Assembly: GCA_951812305.1 (NCBI GenBank)
Contig: CATOSB010000007.1
Span: 1-64,000 of the forward strand
DNA length: 64,000 nucleotides
Source of the DNA: an uncultured Paracoccaceae bacterium
GTDB taxonomy: Bacteria; Pseudomonadota; Alphaproteobacteria; Rhodobacterales; Rhodobacteraceae
Reading direction: 5' to 3'
The notes below the pieces were generated by a model. That model saw nothing but the letters and a program-made list of their open reading frames with translations, did no database searches and was not told the origin of the DNA. The translations under genes were made by a program, and so were the position numbers. Shown one piece after another: positions 16,452 to 25,041 of the stretch (position 1 is the first letter of the stretch; each line of letters opens with the position of its first letter).

Positions 16452-16856
16452 GGATTTTTTTTCCTGGATCGTGAAAATTCGATCTCGGTCGACCTCTTCG
16501 GGAATGTCACTTTTGACAAGCCTCGAACGCGCGGGCGACCGCCGTTCGGGAGGACCGGGGAAAATGCCCGTAAAATCATCATGTTGCTGGCCATGGGGTG
16601 GTCGAACAATCGAATGGCCGGGGGTATTCGCGTTCCGCGCACGGGTAAAGCGATCTCGACCCCAACGTAGAAACGGCATTTTAGATCCGGGCTCAAAATA
16701 CGGGAGTTTGCGCGGGATCACATGACAGCCCGGCAGATCATGCGGGTTTGGCAAGCAGCGGAGGTCGGCAATGTCGGGGCAGGGCGCAGCTTTATGAAAT
16801 TGGTCGCGGAGAACGACCTGATGCAGGTCAAGCGTAACCTCGATCAGGAGTTGTAG
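16452..16856 (+). pseudogene. Helix-turn-helix plasmid protein, frameshifted remnant
   Basis: Two frames together read as one protein. The first: DLFGNVTFDKPRTRGRPPF and KIIMLLAMGWSNNRMAGGIRV. The second, from about 16665: KRHFRSGLKIREFARDHMTA, RQIMRVWQAAEVGNVGAG, then SFMKLVAENDLMQVKRNLDQEL stopping at 16856. The middle looks like a resolvase-type HTH (IIMLLAMGWSNNRMAGGI). At least one frameshift near 16650 breaks it. N-terminus not defined. Confidence 0.5.
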
Positions 16857-16896
16857 CTTACAGGCTTGGTATCGTCAAACAGTTCAGACCTAAATC

Positions 16897-18086
16897 CTTA
16901 CCACCCTTCAATTTAGCCAGACATCCCAGAGCTTGGGGATTTTGGCATAACCTGCGAGGCATCGTCGGATAGCACGAAGGCCTGTCTTGAAGAGAGAGCA
17001 TAAGGACCTTCGGGCTTTTCGAATCCCCTTTTTTCGCCGCGTATTGCGACGTGGTGCTCTTCGTTTGCTCCGGTTGAAACAGCCCAGTACATGGCGATTG
17101 CCAGCACCAAAATGAGGCGGGCCAATCGATCCGGCTTTTTGATCTGGCTTTGAGTAATTTCAAAGCCCCGGGTTTTGAAGTCGGAGAACATGGCTTCAAT
17201 TCCCCAACGCATTCCATAATCGAGCACCTTGTACTCGGACGGTGCTGCATTCATGGCAATAATCCAAGGCTCTTTGTGCCCCTCTTCGTGAAGCACTCCA
17301 ATGTTGCTAAAGACGCCCGTTCCGTAAAGCTCAGCGTTTACAAGCCCTTCGGGCATCAGTTGGGCAATTTCGCGCGTCATCATCTCGCCACCCTGATGTT
17401 GCAGTGTGATATTTCCCTTCATGCGCAGCCGGTAGTCCCATCCAGCCTCCTGGCACCATGCGACCAATCGGGCGGTTCCATAAAACCGATCTCCCGCCAG
17501 CAACACACGCGCATCCGCCGGGAGCCATGGGCGGACTGCTTCCAAAAGCTCATGTTGCACGCGCCATCCAATCGGCCCTTTGGTCTGGCGTACACGCCAG
17601 GCGACCGGGAGGGCCCGATCCCGCATCCGCACCGATAACATCAAAACCTCATGCCCTTCGTTGAGCTTGCTTTGATCAAGGGCCACCACAATCGTTTCTC
17701 CGGCCTCACACTGGCGGCGGAAAATTTCACCAACATAGGCCTGCATGATCTCATCAGTATCGATGTGAGGATTGCCCAGAACCCGCGAAATGTATTGATA
17801 GCGGTGGTCCACAGAGCCGATATCGCGGGGCAGAGCAGCCGCATTTTCCATCAGATTGACGCTGCGCGTGTTCAAAATCACGCTTGCTATGATGCACAAT
17901 CCCTCCCGGCGCGACTTGTGATACCCGAGCAAGCGGTCCTGAAAATCCGCCTCAACCTTCGAATAAAGCTCTGAAAAACAAACATTTCCCAACAAACCAG
18001 CCTCCAATATCAGCAGTGGAGACTCCTTGAATCACACAGATCAGACAAACGTCAAATCAGATCCGGAAATTTTGAAGGGTGGTAAG
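16897..18086 (-). mobile_element. IS4-family element type A, copy 1
   Basis: 1190 bp with ends CTTACCACCCTTCAA and TTGAAGGGTGGTAAG. Flanked by the 10-bp direct repeat GACCTAAATC (16887-16896, 18087-18096). Other copies: 18666-19855 and 61550-62738. Confidence 0.88.
16913..18007 (-). CDS. IS4-family transposase (type A), copy 1
   Basis: 364 residues, starting with a TTG at 18007 (LEAGLLGNVCFSELY) because no ATG is near. DDE motif: IVVALDQSKLN (Asp), VLLAGDRFYGTARL (Asp), and the Y-(2)-R-(3)-E-(6)-K signature as YGMRWGIEAMFSDFK. This signature defines IS4-type enzymes. Intact. Confidence 0.9.
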   Translation of the reverse strand: MEAGLLGNVCFSELYSKVEADFQDRLLGYHKSRREGLCIIASVILNTRSVNLMENAAALPRDIGSVDHRYQYISRVLGNPHIDTDEIMQAYVGEIFRRQCEAGETIVVALDQSKLNEGHEVLMLSVRMRDRALPVAWRVRQTKGPIGWRVQHELLEAVRPWLPADARVLLAGDRFYGTARLVAWCQEAGWDYRLRMKGNITLQHQGGEMMTREIAQLMPEGLVNAELYGTGVFSNIGVLHEEGHKEPWIIAMNAAPSEYKVLDYGMRWGIEAMFSDFKTRGFEITQSQIKKPDRLARLILVLAIAMYWAVSTGANEEHHVAIRGEKRGFEKPEGPYALSSRQAFVLSDDASQVMPKSPSSGMSG

Positions 18087-18089
18087 GAC

Positions 18090-18568
18090 CTAAATCAGCA
18101 GGTCAGGCGATGTGGTGAAAGAATCAACGGTGCGGACGCGCCAAAGACACATTGCATCATCAACCATCGTGCTGGATGCAGCGCCGCGCGTTGCCAGCGG
18201 TTCCGTCAGGGATGCAGCCTGCACCGCCATAATGGCAGCGCCGGTCAGACCGTCAGGGGCAACATCAACTTCAGCCAGAACATTTGCACCCATCAGCAGG
18301 TCTGCTTCGGGCTTCCAACTACACACGGGACGTTCTCAGCAAAGCGGATCAAGACCGGACGGATGCACAGCGCCAGCTTTGGGAACGTGAACGGAAGCTG
18401 GATCAGTTCAAAAGCCGTCTGCGTTGGTTGGTCCCTGGTGCTGTCGTTTTGGTCGTGGTCCTGACGCTGCTGCTCTCTCGTTTTTTAGCAGATTTTGAAG
18501 CGGGATGCATGGTTCTGGGTGGGACCTGGACACAGACTACAACCGGTGTCGATGTCTGTGTCAGCTAA
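18090..18568. other. Short stretch with two unassigned gene remnants
   Basis: Between IS4 copy 1 and the IS630 copy. The minus strand 18326-18090 reads 78 residues with LTGAAIMAVQAASLTEPLATRG, a plausible C-terminal fragment of an unknown protein. The plus strand 18329-18568 reads SKADQDRTDAQRQLWERERKL then a transmembrane stretch (WLVPGAVVLVVVLTLLLSRFL) and a short Cys-containing tail, a small membrane protein whose N-terminus is not defined. They overlap at the IS4-proximal end, so at least one is broken. No function assigned. Confidence 0.35.
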
Positions 18569-18665
18569 CGCCCGTTGTCTGATGTGAGCTGTCTGTGGCA
18601 GCTGAACCGCAAGCTGGGTATTATACCAACGGCGGGATGATTTGACTCGCTTTTTGGATTCCCAA

Positions 18666-19855
18666 CTTACCACCCTTCAATTTAGCCAGACATCCCAGAG
18701 CTTGGGGATTTTGGCATAACCTGCGAGGCATCGTCGGATAGCACGAAGGCCTGTCTTGAAGAGAGAGCATAAGGACCTTCGGGCTTTTCGAATCCCCTTT
18801 TTTCGCCGCGTATTGCGACGTGGTGCTCTTCGTTTGCTCCGGTTGAAACAGCCCAGTACATGGCGATTGCCAGCACCAAAATGAGGCGGGCCAATCGATC
18901 CGGCTTTTTGATCTGGCTTTGAGTAATTTCAAAGCCCCGGGTTTTGAAGTCGGAGAACATGGCTTCAATTCCCCAACGCATTCCATAATCGAGCACCTTG
19001 TACTCGGACGGTGCTGCATTCATGGCAATAATCCAAGGCTCTTTGTGCCCCTCCTCGTGAAGCACTCCAATGTTGCTAAAGACGCCCGTTCCGTAAAGCT
19101 CAGCGTTTACAAGCCCTTCGGGCATCAGTTGGGCAATTTCGCGCGTCATCATCTCGCCACCCTGATGTTGCAGTGTGATATTTCCCTTCATGCGCAGCCG
19201 GTAGTCCCATCCAGCCTCCTGGCACCATGCGACCAATCGGGCGGTTCCATAAAACCGATCTCCCGCCAGCAACACACGCGCATCCGCCGGGAGCCATGGG
19301 CGGACTGCTTCCAAAAGCTCATGTTGCACGCGCCATCCAATCGGCCCTTTGGTCTGGCGTACACGCCAGGCGACCGGGAGGGCCCGATCCCGCATCCGCA
19401 CCGATAACATCAAAACCTCATGCCCTTCGTTGAGCTTGCTTTGATCAAGGGCCACCACAATCGTTTCTCCGGCCTCACACTGGCGGCGGAAAATTTCACC
19501 AACATAGGCCTGCATGATCTCATCAGTATCGATGTGAGGATTGCCCAGAACCCGCGAAATGTATTGATAGCGGTGGTCCACAGAGCCGATATCGCGGGGC
19601 AAAGCAGCCGCATTTTCCATCAGATTGACGCTGCGCGTGTTCAAAATCACGCTTGCTATGATGCACAATCCCTCCCGGCGCGACTTGTGATACCCGAGCA
19701 AGCGGTCCTGAAAATCCGCCTCAACCTTCGAATAAAGCTCTGAAAAACAAACATTTCCCAACAAACCAGCCTCCAATATCAGCAGTGGAGACTCCTTGAA
19801 TCACACAGATCAGACAAACGTCAAATCAGATCCGGAAATTTTGAAGGGTGGTAAG
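18666..19855 (-). mobile_element. IS4-family element type A, copy 2 (nested in IS630)
   Basis: 1190 bp, same ends as copy 1. 9-bp direct repeats GATTCCCAA at 18657-18665 and 19856-19864. Only a couple of base differences from copy 1 are seen (for example near 19052 and 19602). Confidence 0.9.
18682..19776 (-). CDS. IS4-family transposase (type A), copy 2
   Basis: 364 residues with the same translation as the copy at 16913-18007, including ALDQS, LAGDRFYGT and the YGMRWGIEAMF...FK signature. TTG start at 19776. Intact, probably active. Confidence 0.9.
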   Translation of the reverse strand: MEAGLLGNVCFSELYSKVEADFQDRLLGYHKSRREGLCIIASVILNTRSVNLMENAAALPRDIGSVDHRYQYISRVLGNPHIDTDEIMQAYVGEIFRRQCEAGETIVVALDQSKLNEGHEVLMLSVRMRDRALPVAWRVRQTKGPIGWRVQHELLEAVRPWLPADARVLLAGDRFYGTARLVAWCQEAGWDYRLRMKGNITLQHQGGEMMTREIAQLMPEGLVNAELYGTGVFSNIGVLHEEGHKEPWIIAMNAAPSEYKVLDYGMRWGIEAMFSDFKTRGFEITQSQIKKPDRLARLILVLAIAMYWAVSTGANEEHHVAIRGEKRGFEKPEGPYALSSRQAFVLSDDASQVMPKSPSSGMSG

Positions 19856-19912
19856 GATTCCCAAATTGTTCGGTATGTGACTCACTGTTTCTGTCCAGAG
19901 AGGGAGGGAGAT

Positions 19913-20977
19913 ATGGGTGCCGCGGTTCCGGTTTTGCGCGATGATTTCACGGTGCACGAGTTGCGCGCTTTAGCCGGTCGCGCGTCGAACGGCAAAGTAG
20001 CACGTCGGCTTTTGGCGATTGCTCTGGTGCTTGAAGGGTCGTCGCGCAAGGTTGCTGCCCAGAGTTGCGGGATGGATCGCCAAACCCTTCGAGACTGGGT
20101 CCATCGATACAATGTCGAAGGTCCTGACGGGCTGTCAGATCGTGGGGGTGGCGGCGCGAAACCTCGATTGTCGCCGGAGCAGATAGCGCAGCTTGCGGTC
20201 TGGGTGGAGGCTGGCCCTGATCCGGCCCGCGATGGTGTGGTTCGCTGGCGTCGCGCCGATCTTGCCCGGCGCATTGAGGCGGAGTTCGAGATCAAGCTCC
20301 ACGAACGCACAGTAGGTAGTTATTTGGTTCAACTGGGCTTTCGCAGGCTGTCGGTCCGCCCCGAACATCCCAACGCCGACCCAGTGGCACAGACTGCATT
20401 TAAAAAAAACTTTGCCAGCATCGTAGCCGACATTTTGACTGAACGGGCGAAAGGAAAGCCACTGGAAATATGGTTCCAGGACGAAGCACGGGTGGGCCAG
20501 CAGGGAACACTCACCCGTGTCTGGGCGAAGCGGGGAACCCGCCCACGTGCGCCCCGGGATACCCGCTACAAATGGAGCTACGTATTTGGCGCTGCCTGTC
20601 CGGCACGTGGTGCCGCAGCTGGGCTGATCCTGCCTTATGTTAACACAGAGGCGATGGGCCTGCATCTCGACGAGGTCTCAAAAACAATCGCACCCGGTTC
20701 TCATGCGCTCCTGGTCACAGATGGCGCGGGGTGGCACGGAGCCAAGGGGCTCTTGGTGCCAGACAACATAACGCTCCTGAAGCTGCCCCCCTATGCGCCC
20801 GAACTCAACCCGATGGAAAATGTCTGGGCCTATCTGCGCTCCAACAAGCTGGCCATCACCGTGTTCGATACCTACGAGCAGATCCTCGACAAATGCGCAG
20901 ACGCCTGGAACTTCTTCGAAAATGACCCGCAGCGCATAACCTCAATAACGACCAGAGAATGGGCAACGGTCAATTGA
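19913..20977 (+). CDS. IS630-family transposase (type a), copy 2
   Basis: 354 residues, same translation as the copy at 6110-7174 (IWFQDEARVGQ, VTDGAGWHG, LNPMENVW). The gene is intact but its element now has an IS4 between the left IR and the start codon, with the IS4 end only 57 bp upstream, so expression may be altered. Confidence 0.9.
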   Translation: MGAAVPVLRDDFTVHELRALAGRASNGKVARRLLAIALVLEGSSRKVAAQSCGMDRQTLRDWVHRYNVEGPDGLSDRGGGGAKPRLSPEQIAQLAVWVEAGPDPARDGVVRWRRADLARRIEAEFEIKLHERTVGSYLVQLGFRRLSVRPEHPNADPVAQTAFKKNFASIVADILTERAKGKPLEIWFQDEARVGQQGTLTRVWAKRGTRPRAPRDTRYKWSYVFGAACPARGAAAGLILPYVNTEAMGLHLDEVSKTIAPGSHALLVTDGAGWHGAKGLLVPDNITLLKLPPYAPELNPMENVWAYLRSNKLAITVFDTYEQILDKCADAWNFFENDPQRITSITTREWATVN

Positions 20978-21082
20978 TCAAGCCGTTGGTATTATATATG
21001 TGTTAGAGTCTGTGTTACGCGAATCGCCATGTTCTACATGTCATTGAAAATGTTATCTGAATTAGCCTCATTTTGGGTGCCC

Positions 21083-21202
21083 GGTGTGTGATATTACGAT
21101 AAGGGGTGTGTGATATTACGAAAGATGGTGTGTGATACTACGAAGCCCTTGCCTTGGTGTGTGATATTACGAATAGTGCAGACATGGTGGGTGATATTAC
21201 GA
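21083..21202. repeat. Five direct repeats (iteron-like), consensus GGTGTGTGATATTACGA
   Basis: 17-bp units at 21083, 21105, 21127, 21156 and 21186. Spacing is 22, 22, 29 and 30 bp. Units 3 and 5 have one substitution each; the rest are identical. Length, same orientation and helical-phase spacing are typical of iterons bound by a plasmid Rep protein. No rep gene follows: the downstream frame is a strawberry-notch-like fragment, so the origin has been separated from its initiator. Confidence 0.75.
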
Positions 21203-22167
21203 AACCGGATCGAACGCCTCTCCTCCCCTTGCGCCTTTTTGCGGAGTTCATGAGGCGGATCGCGGATCAGACTGAACGTGCGCGGGCGGCAGGGACGCTT
21301 GATCTCGGCGTCGAAGCCCTGCGTGGCCAAAAGATCGAGCAGGTCGTGGCGGAGGACCTCTGGACCTGCCCGAAATCCGGCGCGGTGACGCGGATCATTG
21401 GGCTTCAGGTCACGGACCCGGTCGACGTCCTTAGCGCCGAGGAGGCCATTTCGCGCAATCCCGACAAACGACCGATGGTCAACCGTGCTTCCGGCCGCGC
21501 GGCGTTCATCTCGGCGCGGCCCATGCAGATGTATGACGAGGACATTGTCACGTGCATGCGCAAGGCGGTGCGGCCCAATGGGTCCAGCTATCTCGAGGAG
21601 ACCCGGTTTGAGGCTTCGGCCTGGGAAAAGATCGGGAGGGCAGAGTTCACCCGGCTCTGGGATGACGAAGCCGCGTCCTTACCAAAAACCAGCATGACGA
21701 AGCTCTACCTGCTGACCGGGCTGTTGCTGCCGATTTGGAAGGACATTCCGACCACGAATGAACGCATCTACCGGGTCACGCCCGACGGCGGAACCAGCAT
21801 GATCGGCCGCACGCTGAGCGAGGAAGGCGCGGCGGCGCTGCGCGCACGCTTCCTCGTTTCCAACCCACAAACCCCAGAAGAAATGCTGACCGTCGCCCTC
21901 GGCACCACCGCGCCTGTCGATCTGGGCCGCGGCCTGACCCTGACCCGCCGCCGTGTCGCGGGCGAAATGCGCCTCGAGCTGGGCGGCGCCGACAGGGGCA
22001 TGATCGATGGCCTCAAGGCAATGGGGTGTTTCACGGAGATCATCGCCTTCCAGCTTCGTGTGTTCCTGCCGCATGGGGACGGTGTCGACACATTGGGCAT
22101 CCTCTCCCGGATTGTTGGAACCGGACCAGACGCCACGCGGGACGTAACTTCAGTGGCAGCAGAATAG
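21154..22167 (+). pseudogene. Strawberry-notch-like helicase/methylase protein, C-terminal fragment
   Basis: The open frame of 337 residues begins inside iteron 4. Its first ~20 residues (MVCDITNSADMVGDITKPD) are just translated repeat. Native-looking sequence starts about 21210 and reads FMRRIADQTERARAAGTLDLG, MVNRASGRAAFISARPMQMYD, TKLYLLTGLLLPIWKDIPTTNERIYR. This matches, to my reading, the C-terminal part of the very large plasmid proteins that join a DNA-methyltransferase-like region to a strawberry-notch SNF2-type helicase. The ~1000 preceding residues are missing. The fragment is probably non-functional. Confidence 0.65.
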
Positions 22168-22180
22168 CGAGGGGGCGATC

Positions 22181-22486
22181 ATGACACTCGAAGAGATCAA
22201 AGCCGCCATCGATGCAGGTCAGACCGTACATTGGGCCAACACCGGCTACCGCGTGCACAAGGACAGACTCGGTCAGTACCTGATCACGTTTGAGCCGAAC
22301 GGTAGCACCATCGGGCTGACCGGCATGAGCGAGCAGCGGCTGAACGGGGAGGAAGCAGAGTTCTTTATCGCAGGACCGGAGGGTGGCGACGAGAATACCC
22401 AGGACGGCCATCCGAGGCCAGACGGGCAGGGGAGGGGCGTCGTACCCGGCGGGAAGGTGGCACAGTCTCTCAGGCGCCAGCGCTGA
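22181..22486 (+). CDS. Small conserved plasmid protein of unknown function
   Basis: 101 residues, 13 bp after the strawberry-notch-like fragment and preceded by GAGGGGGCG. The N-terminal half is a compact domain MTLEEIKAAIDAGQTVHWANTGYRVHKDRLGQYLI-like (shown in part: GQTVHWANTGYRV); the C-terminal half is Gly/Arg-rich. In the inferred original order it was followed by the DUF736 gene now at 43304. No function known. Confidence 0.6.
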   Translation: MTLEEIKAAIDAGQTVHWANTGYRVHKDRLGQYLITFEPNGSTIGLTGMSEQRLNGEEAEFFIAGPEGGDENTQDGHPRPDGQGRGVVPGGKVAQSLRRQR

Positions 22487-22586
22487 ACTGAAGGTTGGGA
22501 AGAAAGGAAAGCGAGCTTTCTGATTTGTGATCCCAGGAGGGGTCGAAAAAGCAATCCCGGTTGCGCTGGCAAGAACGTAAGCGGTG

Positions 22587-24203
22587 TCACCGCGCCCTGT
22601 CAAAGTTCCAGGGCATCAGTTCGTCGATGCGGGCAGCCGGGTGACCTGCTGCGATGGCTTCGAGGGTTGCCTTGAGATAGGCATAGGGCTCGACGTCATT
22701 GAGCTTGCAGGTTTCGATCAGGGAGGCGATACGCCCCCAGTTTCTGCCACCTTCGTCATGGCCCGCAAAGAGCGCGTTCTTACGATTGAGGGCAATAGGG
22801 CGGATGGTTCGCTCGACCACGTTGCTGTCCATCTCGATAGCGCCGTCATCGAGAAAGAGCTTCAGTCCGTCCATGTGTTTGGCGATGTAGGAGAGCTTAT
22901 CGCCGAGGCGTGATTTGGTCGAGATGCGGGAGCGGACGGTTTTGAGCCAGATCTCGAATGCCTCGATCAGCGGCTTGGTCTTTTCCTGGCGAACAGCTTT
23001 GCGCTCGGCGGCGGGTTTTTCTCTAATCTCAGCCTCGATCTTGTAGAACTCGGCAATCCGCCTGAGCCCATCCCCTGCAATGGGCGAGCCATCGCGGTCA
23101 TGCACTTCCTTGAGCTTGCGCCGCGCATGAGCCCAGCAATAGGCCAGTTTGACGGATCCTGAGTTACGGCCCGGTTTGGTCAGGGCATTATAACCCGTAT
23201 AGCCATCCACCTGCAGCGTACCGCCGAAGCCGGTCAGGAACTCCGTTGCGTGTTTGCCGCCACGCCCATCGGCGTAACAGAACACAACACCCGGTGGGGC
23301 GGTGCCCCCGAAGGGCCGCTCATCGCGGGCAATGGCCCAGAGATACCCGGTCTTGGTTCTGCCGCGCCCCGGATCGAGCACCGGACAGCGCGTCTCATCG
23401 GCAAAGAGCTTGCTGGAAGATTTGATATCTTTGAACAGATGATCCACCACGGGAGCAAGATGGAAGGATATCCGGCCCATCCAGCCCGCAAGGGTGGAGC
23501 GGTGCAGATCAAGGCCGGATCGGGCATAAATCTGCGCCTGCCGGAACAAGGGGCAGTGATCGGCGTACTTGGAGACCGCCACCTGCGCCAATGTCCCCTC
23601 GGTAGGCAGGCCACCCTCGATCAGATGCACCGGTGCAGGCGCCTGGGCCACGCCAGCGTCCTTGTTCGGGCAGGCGTATTTGGGCCGGATGGTCACGATC
23701 ACCCGCGCCTGGGCAGGAACAATATCCAGTCGTTCGGTGCGATCTTCGCCGATCCTGACCATCTCACCACAGCCGCAGGGGCATGTAATGCTGGCAGGCT
23801 CGATCACCTGTTCGATACGTTCCAGATGATCCGGCAGGTTCCCAAGGTTGCGCTGCACAGGTTTGCGCTTCTTGCGCGGTTTGGTCATCTCGATTGTTTC
23901 TGACTGCGCCTCGGCCTCGACTGTCGCGACCTCCAGATCTTCAAAAGCCAGTTGCCGTTCATCCGGGCTGAGCTTCTCGGAGCGTTTGCCATAGACCAGC
24001 TGGTGCAGTTCTTTGACAAAATGCTCCAGACGCGCGTTGATCGCCTCAAGTTCCGCGTTCTGCGTGGCGAGAGCGGCGTTGCTTTCTTCGAGTTCGGCAA
24101 ACTGAGATGTTAGGTTTGAAGCGTCCTGCCGGGCCGCCAAAACAACCGCCCGCACCTCCGCGGGAAGGGCATCCAGATCAAGGGATTCAAGGGCGTCAGG
24201 CAT
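22587..24203 (-). CDS. IS66 transposase TnpC, copy 1
   Basis: 538 residues. N-terminal coiled coil (ATQNAELEAINARLEHFVKELHQ), then VYGKRSEKLSPDERQL typical of IS66 TnpC, a zinc-binding region with TCPCGCGEMVRIG, catalytic Asp in LFADETRCPVLDPG and in LQVDGYTGYNAL, and Glu in the C-terminal NVVERTIRPIALNRKN. Residues ~23-30 differ from copy 2 (QDASNLTSQFAE here), with a 21-bp length difference. Confidence 0.92.
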   Translation of the reverse strand: MPDALESLDLDALPAEVRAVVLAARQDASNLTSQFAELEESNAALATQNAELEAINARLEHFVKELHQLVYGKRSEKLSPDERQLAFEDLEVATVEAEAQSETIEMTKPRKKRKPVQRNLGNLPDHLERIEQVIEPASITCPCGCGEMVRIGEDRTERLDIVPAQARVIVTIRPKYACPNKDAGVAQAPAPVHLIEGGLPTEGTLAQVAVSKYADHCPLFRQAQIYARSGLDLHRSTLAGWMGRISFHLAPVVDHLFKDIKSSSKLFADETRCPVLDPGRGRTKTGYLWAIARDERPFGGTAPPGVVFCYADGRGGKHATEFLTGFGGTLQVDGYTGYNALTKPGRNSGSVKLAYCWAHARRKLKEVHDRDGSPIAGDGLRRIAEFYKIEAEIREKPAAERKAVRQEKTKPLIEAFEIWLKTVRSRISTKSRLGDKLSYIAKHMDGLKLFLDDGAIEMDSNVVERTIRPIALNRKNALFAGHDEGGRNWGRIASLIETCKLNDVEPYAYLKATLEAIAAGHPAARIDELMPWNFDRAR

Positions 24204-24258
24204 GGCGTGTTCTTAGCAGATCAGGCCACAATTTACACCCTGTACATAAGGCTGCGAG

Positions 24259-24612
24259 TCACTCTGCCGCACCCGGTCGACATGTCCGCCGCGCCGTCAC
24301 CCGTCGCCAGTCCAGACCCTCAAACAGGGTCTCAAATTGCGCCTTGGACAGCCGCATCACGCCATCATGGACCCTGGGCCAGGCGAACTTGCCCTGTTCC
24401 AGCCGCTTGTACGTCATCACCAGACCGGACCCATCCCAAAGCAGAACCTTGATGCGGTCTCCACGTTTGGCGCGGAACACGATGATTATGTCCGAGTGCG
24501 GATCAAGGCCCGGATCGCGTTCGGCAACCGCCGCCAGCCCGTCATGGCCCTTCCTGAAATCCACCGGCCTGGTCGCAATCACAACCCGCACCGATTGAGA
24601 CGGAACAATCAT
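24259..24612 (-). CDS. IS66 TnpB (Orf2-like), copy 1
   Basis: 117 residues: SVRVVIATRPVDFRKGHDGL, VFRAKRGDRIKVLLWDGSG, YKRLEQGKFAWP, all hallmark IS66 Orf2. Required with TnpA and TnpC for transposition; biochemical role not known in detail. Its ATG overlaps the tnpA stop (4-bp overlap). Confidence 0.93.
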   Translation of the reverse strand: MIVPSQSVRVVIATRPVDFRKGHDGLAAVAERDPGLDPHSDIIIVFRAKRGDRIKVLLWDGSGLVMTYKRLEQGKFAWPRVHDGVMRLSKAQFETLFEGLDWRRVTARRTCRPGAAE

Positions 24613-24965
24613 CCCTGTCGCGCCAGGTGCCGCGCAACATTCGCGATCCGTTTTGATGCCGTGCTTTTGGGCAACCGGATAGAGACAGATCCCGCGATGA
24701 TCTCAATACCGTCAAAGGGCGAAGGCGGTGGTGTCGCAAGCACTGCGATCTCTGCAAAACCAGACGTCTGACCCTCGTCACGCGCGACCTTGCGCCGGGC
24801 CGTCGTGCGCCATGTCGATAACCGCGTCGCCGACATACCGTGTTTGCGAGCCACACCCGCAACCGTCGCGCCTGGCGCATACGTCTCCGCCACAATCGCC
24901 GCGCGCTCCGCCGCCGTCCGCAGTACAGGTTTGCGACGCGAAACCTCCGCCCCATCATCCAACAT
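24609..24965 (-). CDS. IS66 TnpA (Orf1, HTH), copy 1
   Basis: 118 residues from the ATG at 24965, with GGAGG upstream. HTH of transposase_8 type: AAERAAIVAETYAPGATVAGVARKHGMS-like (core TVAGVARKHGMSATRLSTW). First gene of the IS66 operon. Confidence 0.92.
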   Translation of the reverse strand: MLDDGAEVSRRKPVLRTAAERAAIVAETYAPGATVAGVARKHGMSATRLSTWRTTARRKVARDEGQTSGFAEIAVLATPPPSPFDGIEIIAGSVSIRLPKSTASKRIANVARHLARQG

Positions 24966-25041
24966 CAAATCACCTCCAGATCATTGGAGACCAGCATCTC
25001 ATATCAAACCGCAAGCCGATACCATGGGGCGCTCGCACCGG

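Larger units (their letters stand above)
18624..20991 (+). mobile_element. IS630-family element type a, copy 2, interrupted by an IS4
   Basis: Left end 18624-18665, right part 19856-20991. TTA direct repeats at 18621-18623 and 20992-20994. An IS4 type A (18666-19855) sits between its left IR and the transposase gene, flanked by the 9-bp repeat GATTCCCAA. The IS630 inserted first. Confidence 0.85.

Noticed and set aside
21083-21202. Repeat array as a CRISPR
   Set aside because: Units are 17 bp with only 5-13 bp between them and no cas genes; the spacing fits iterons.
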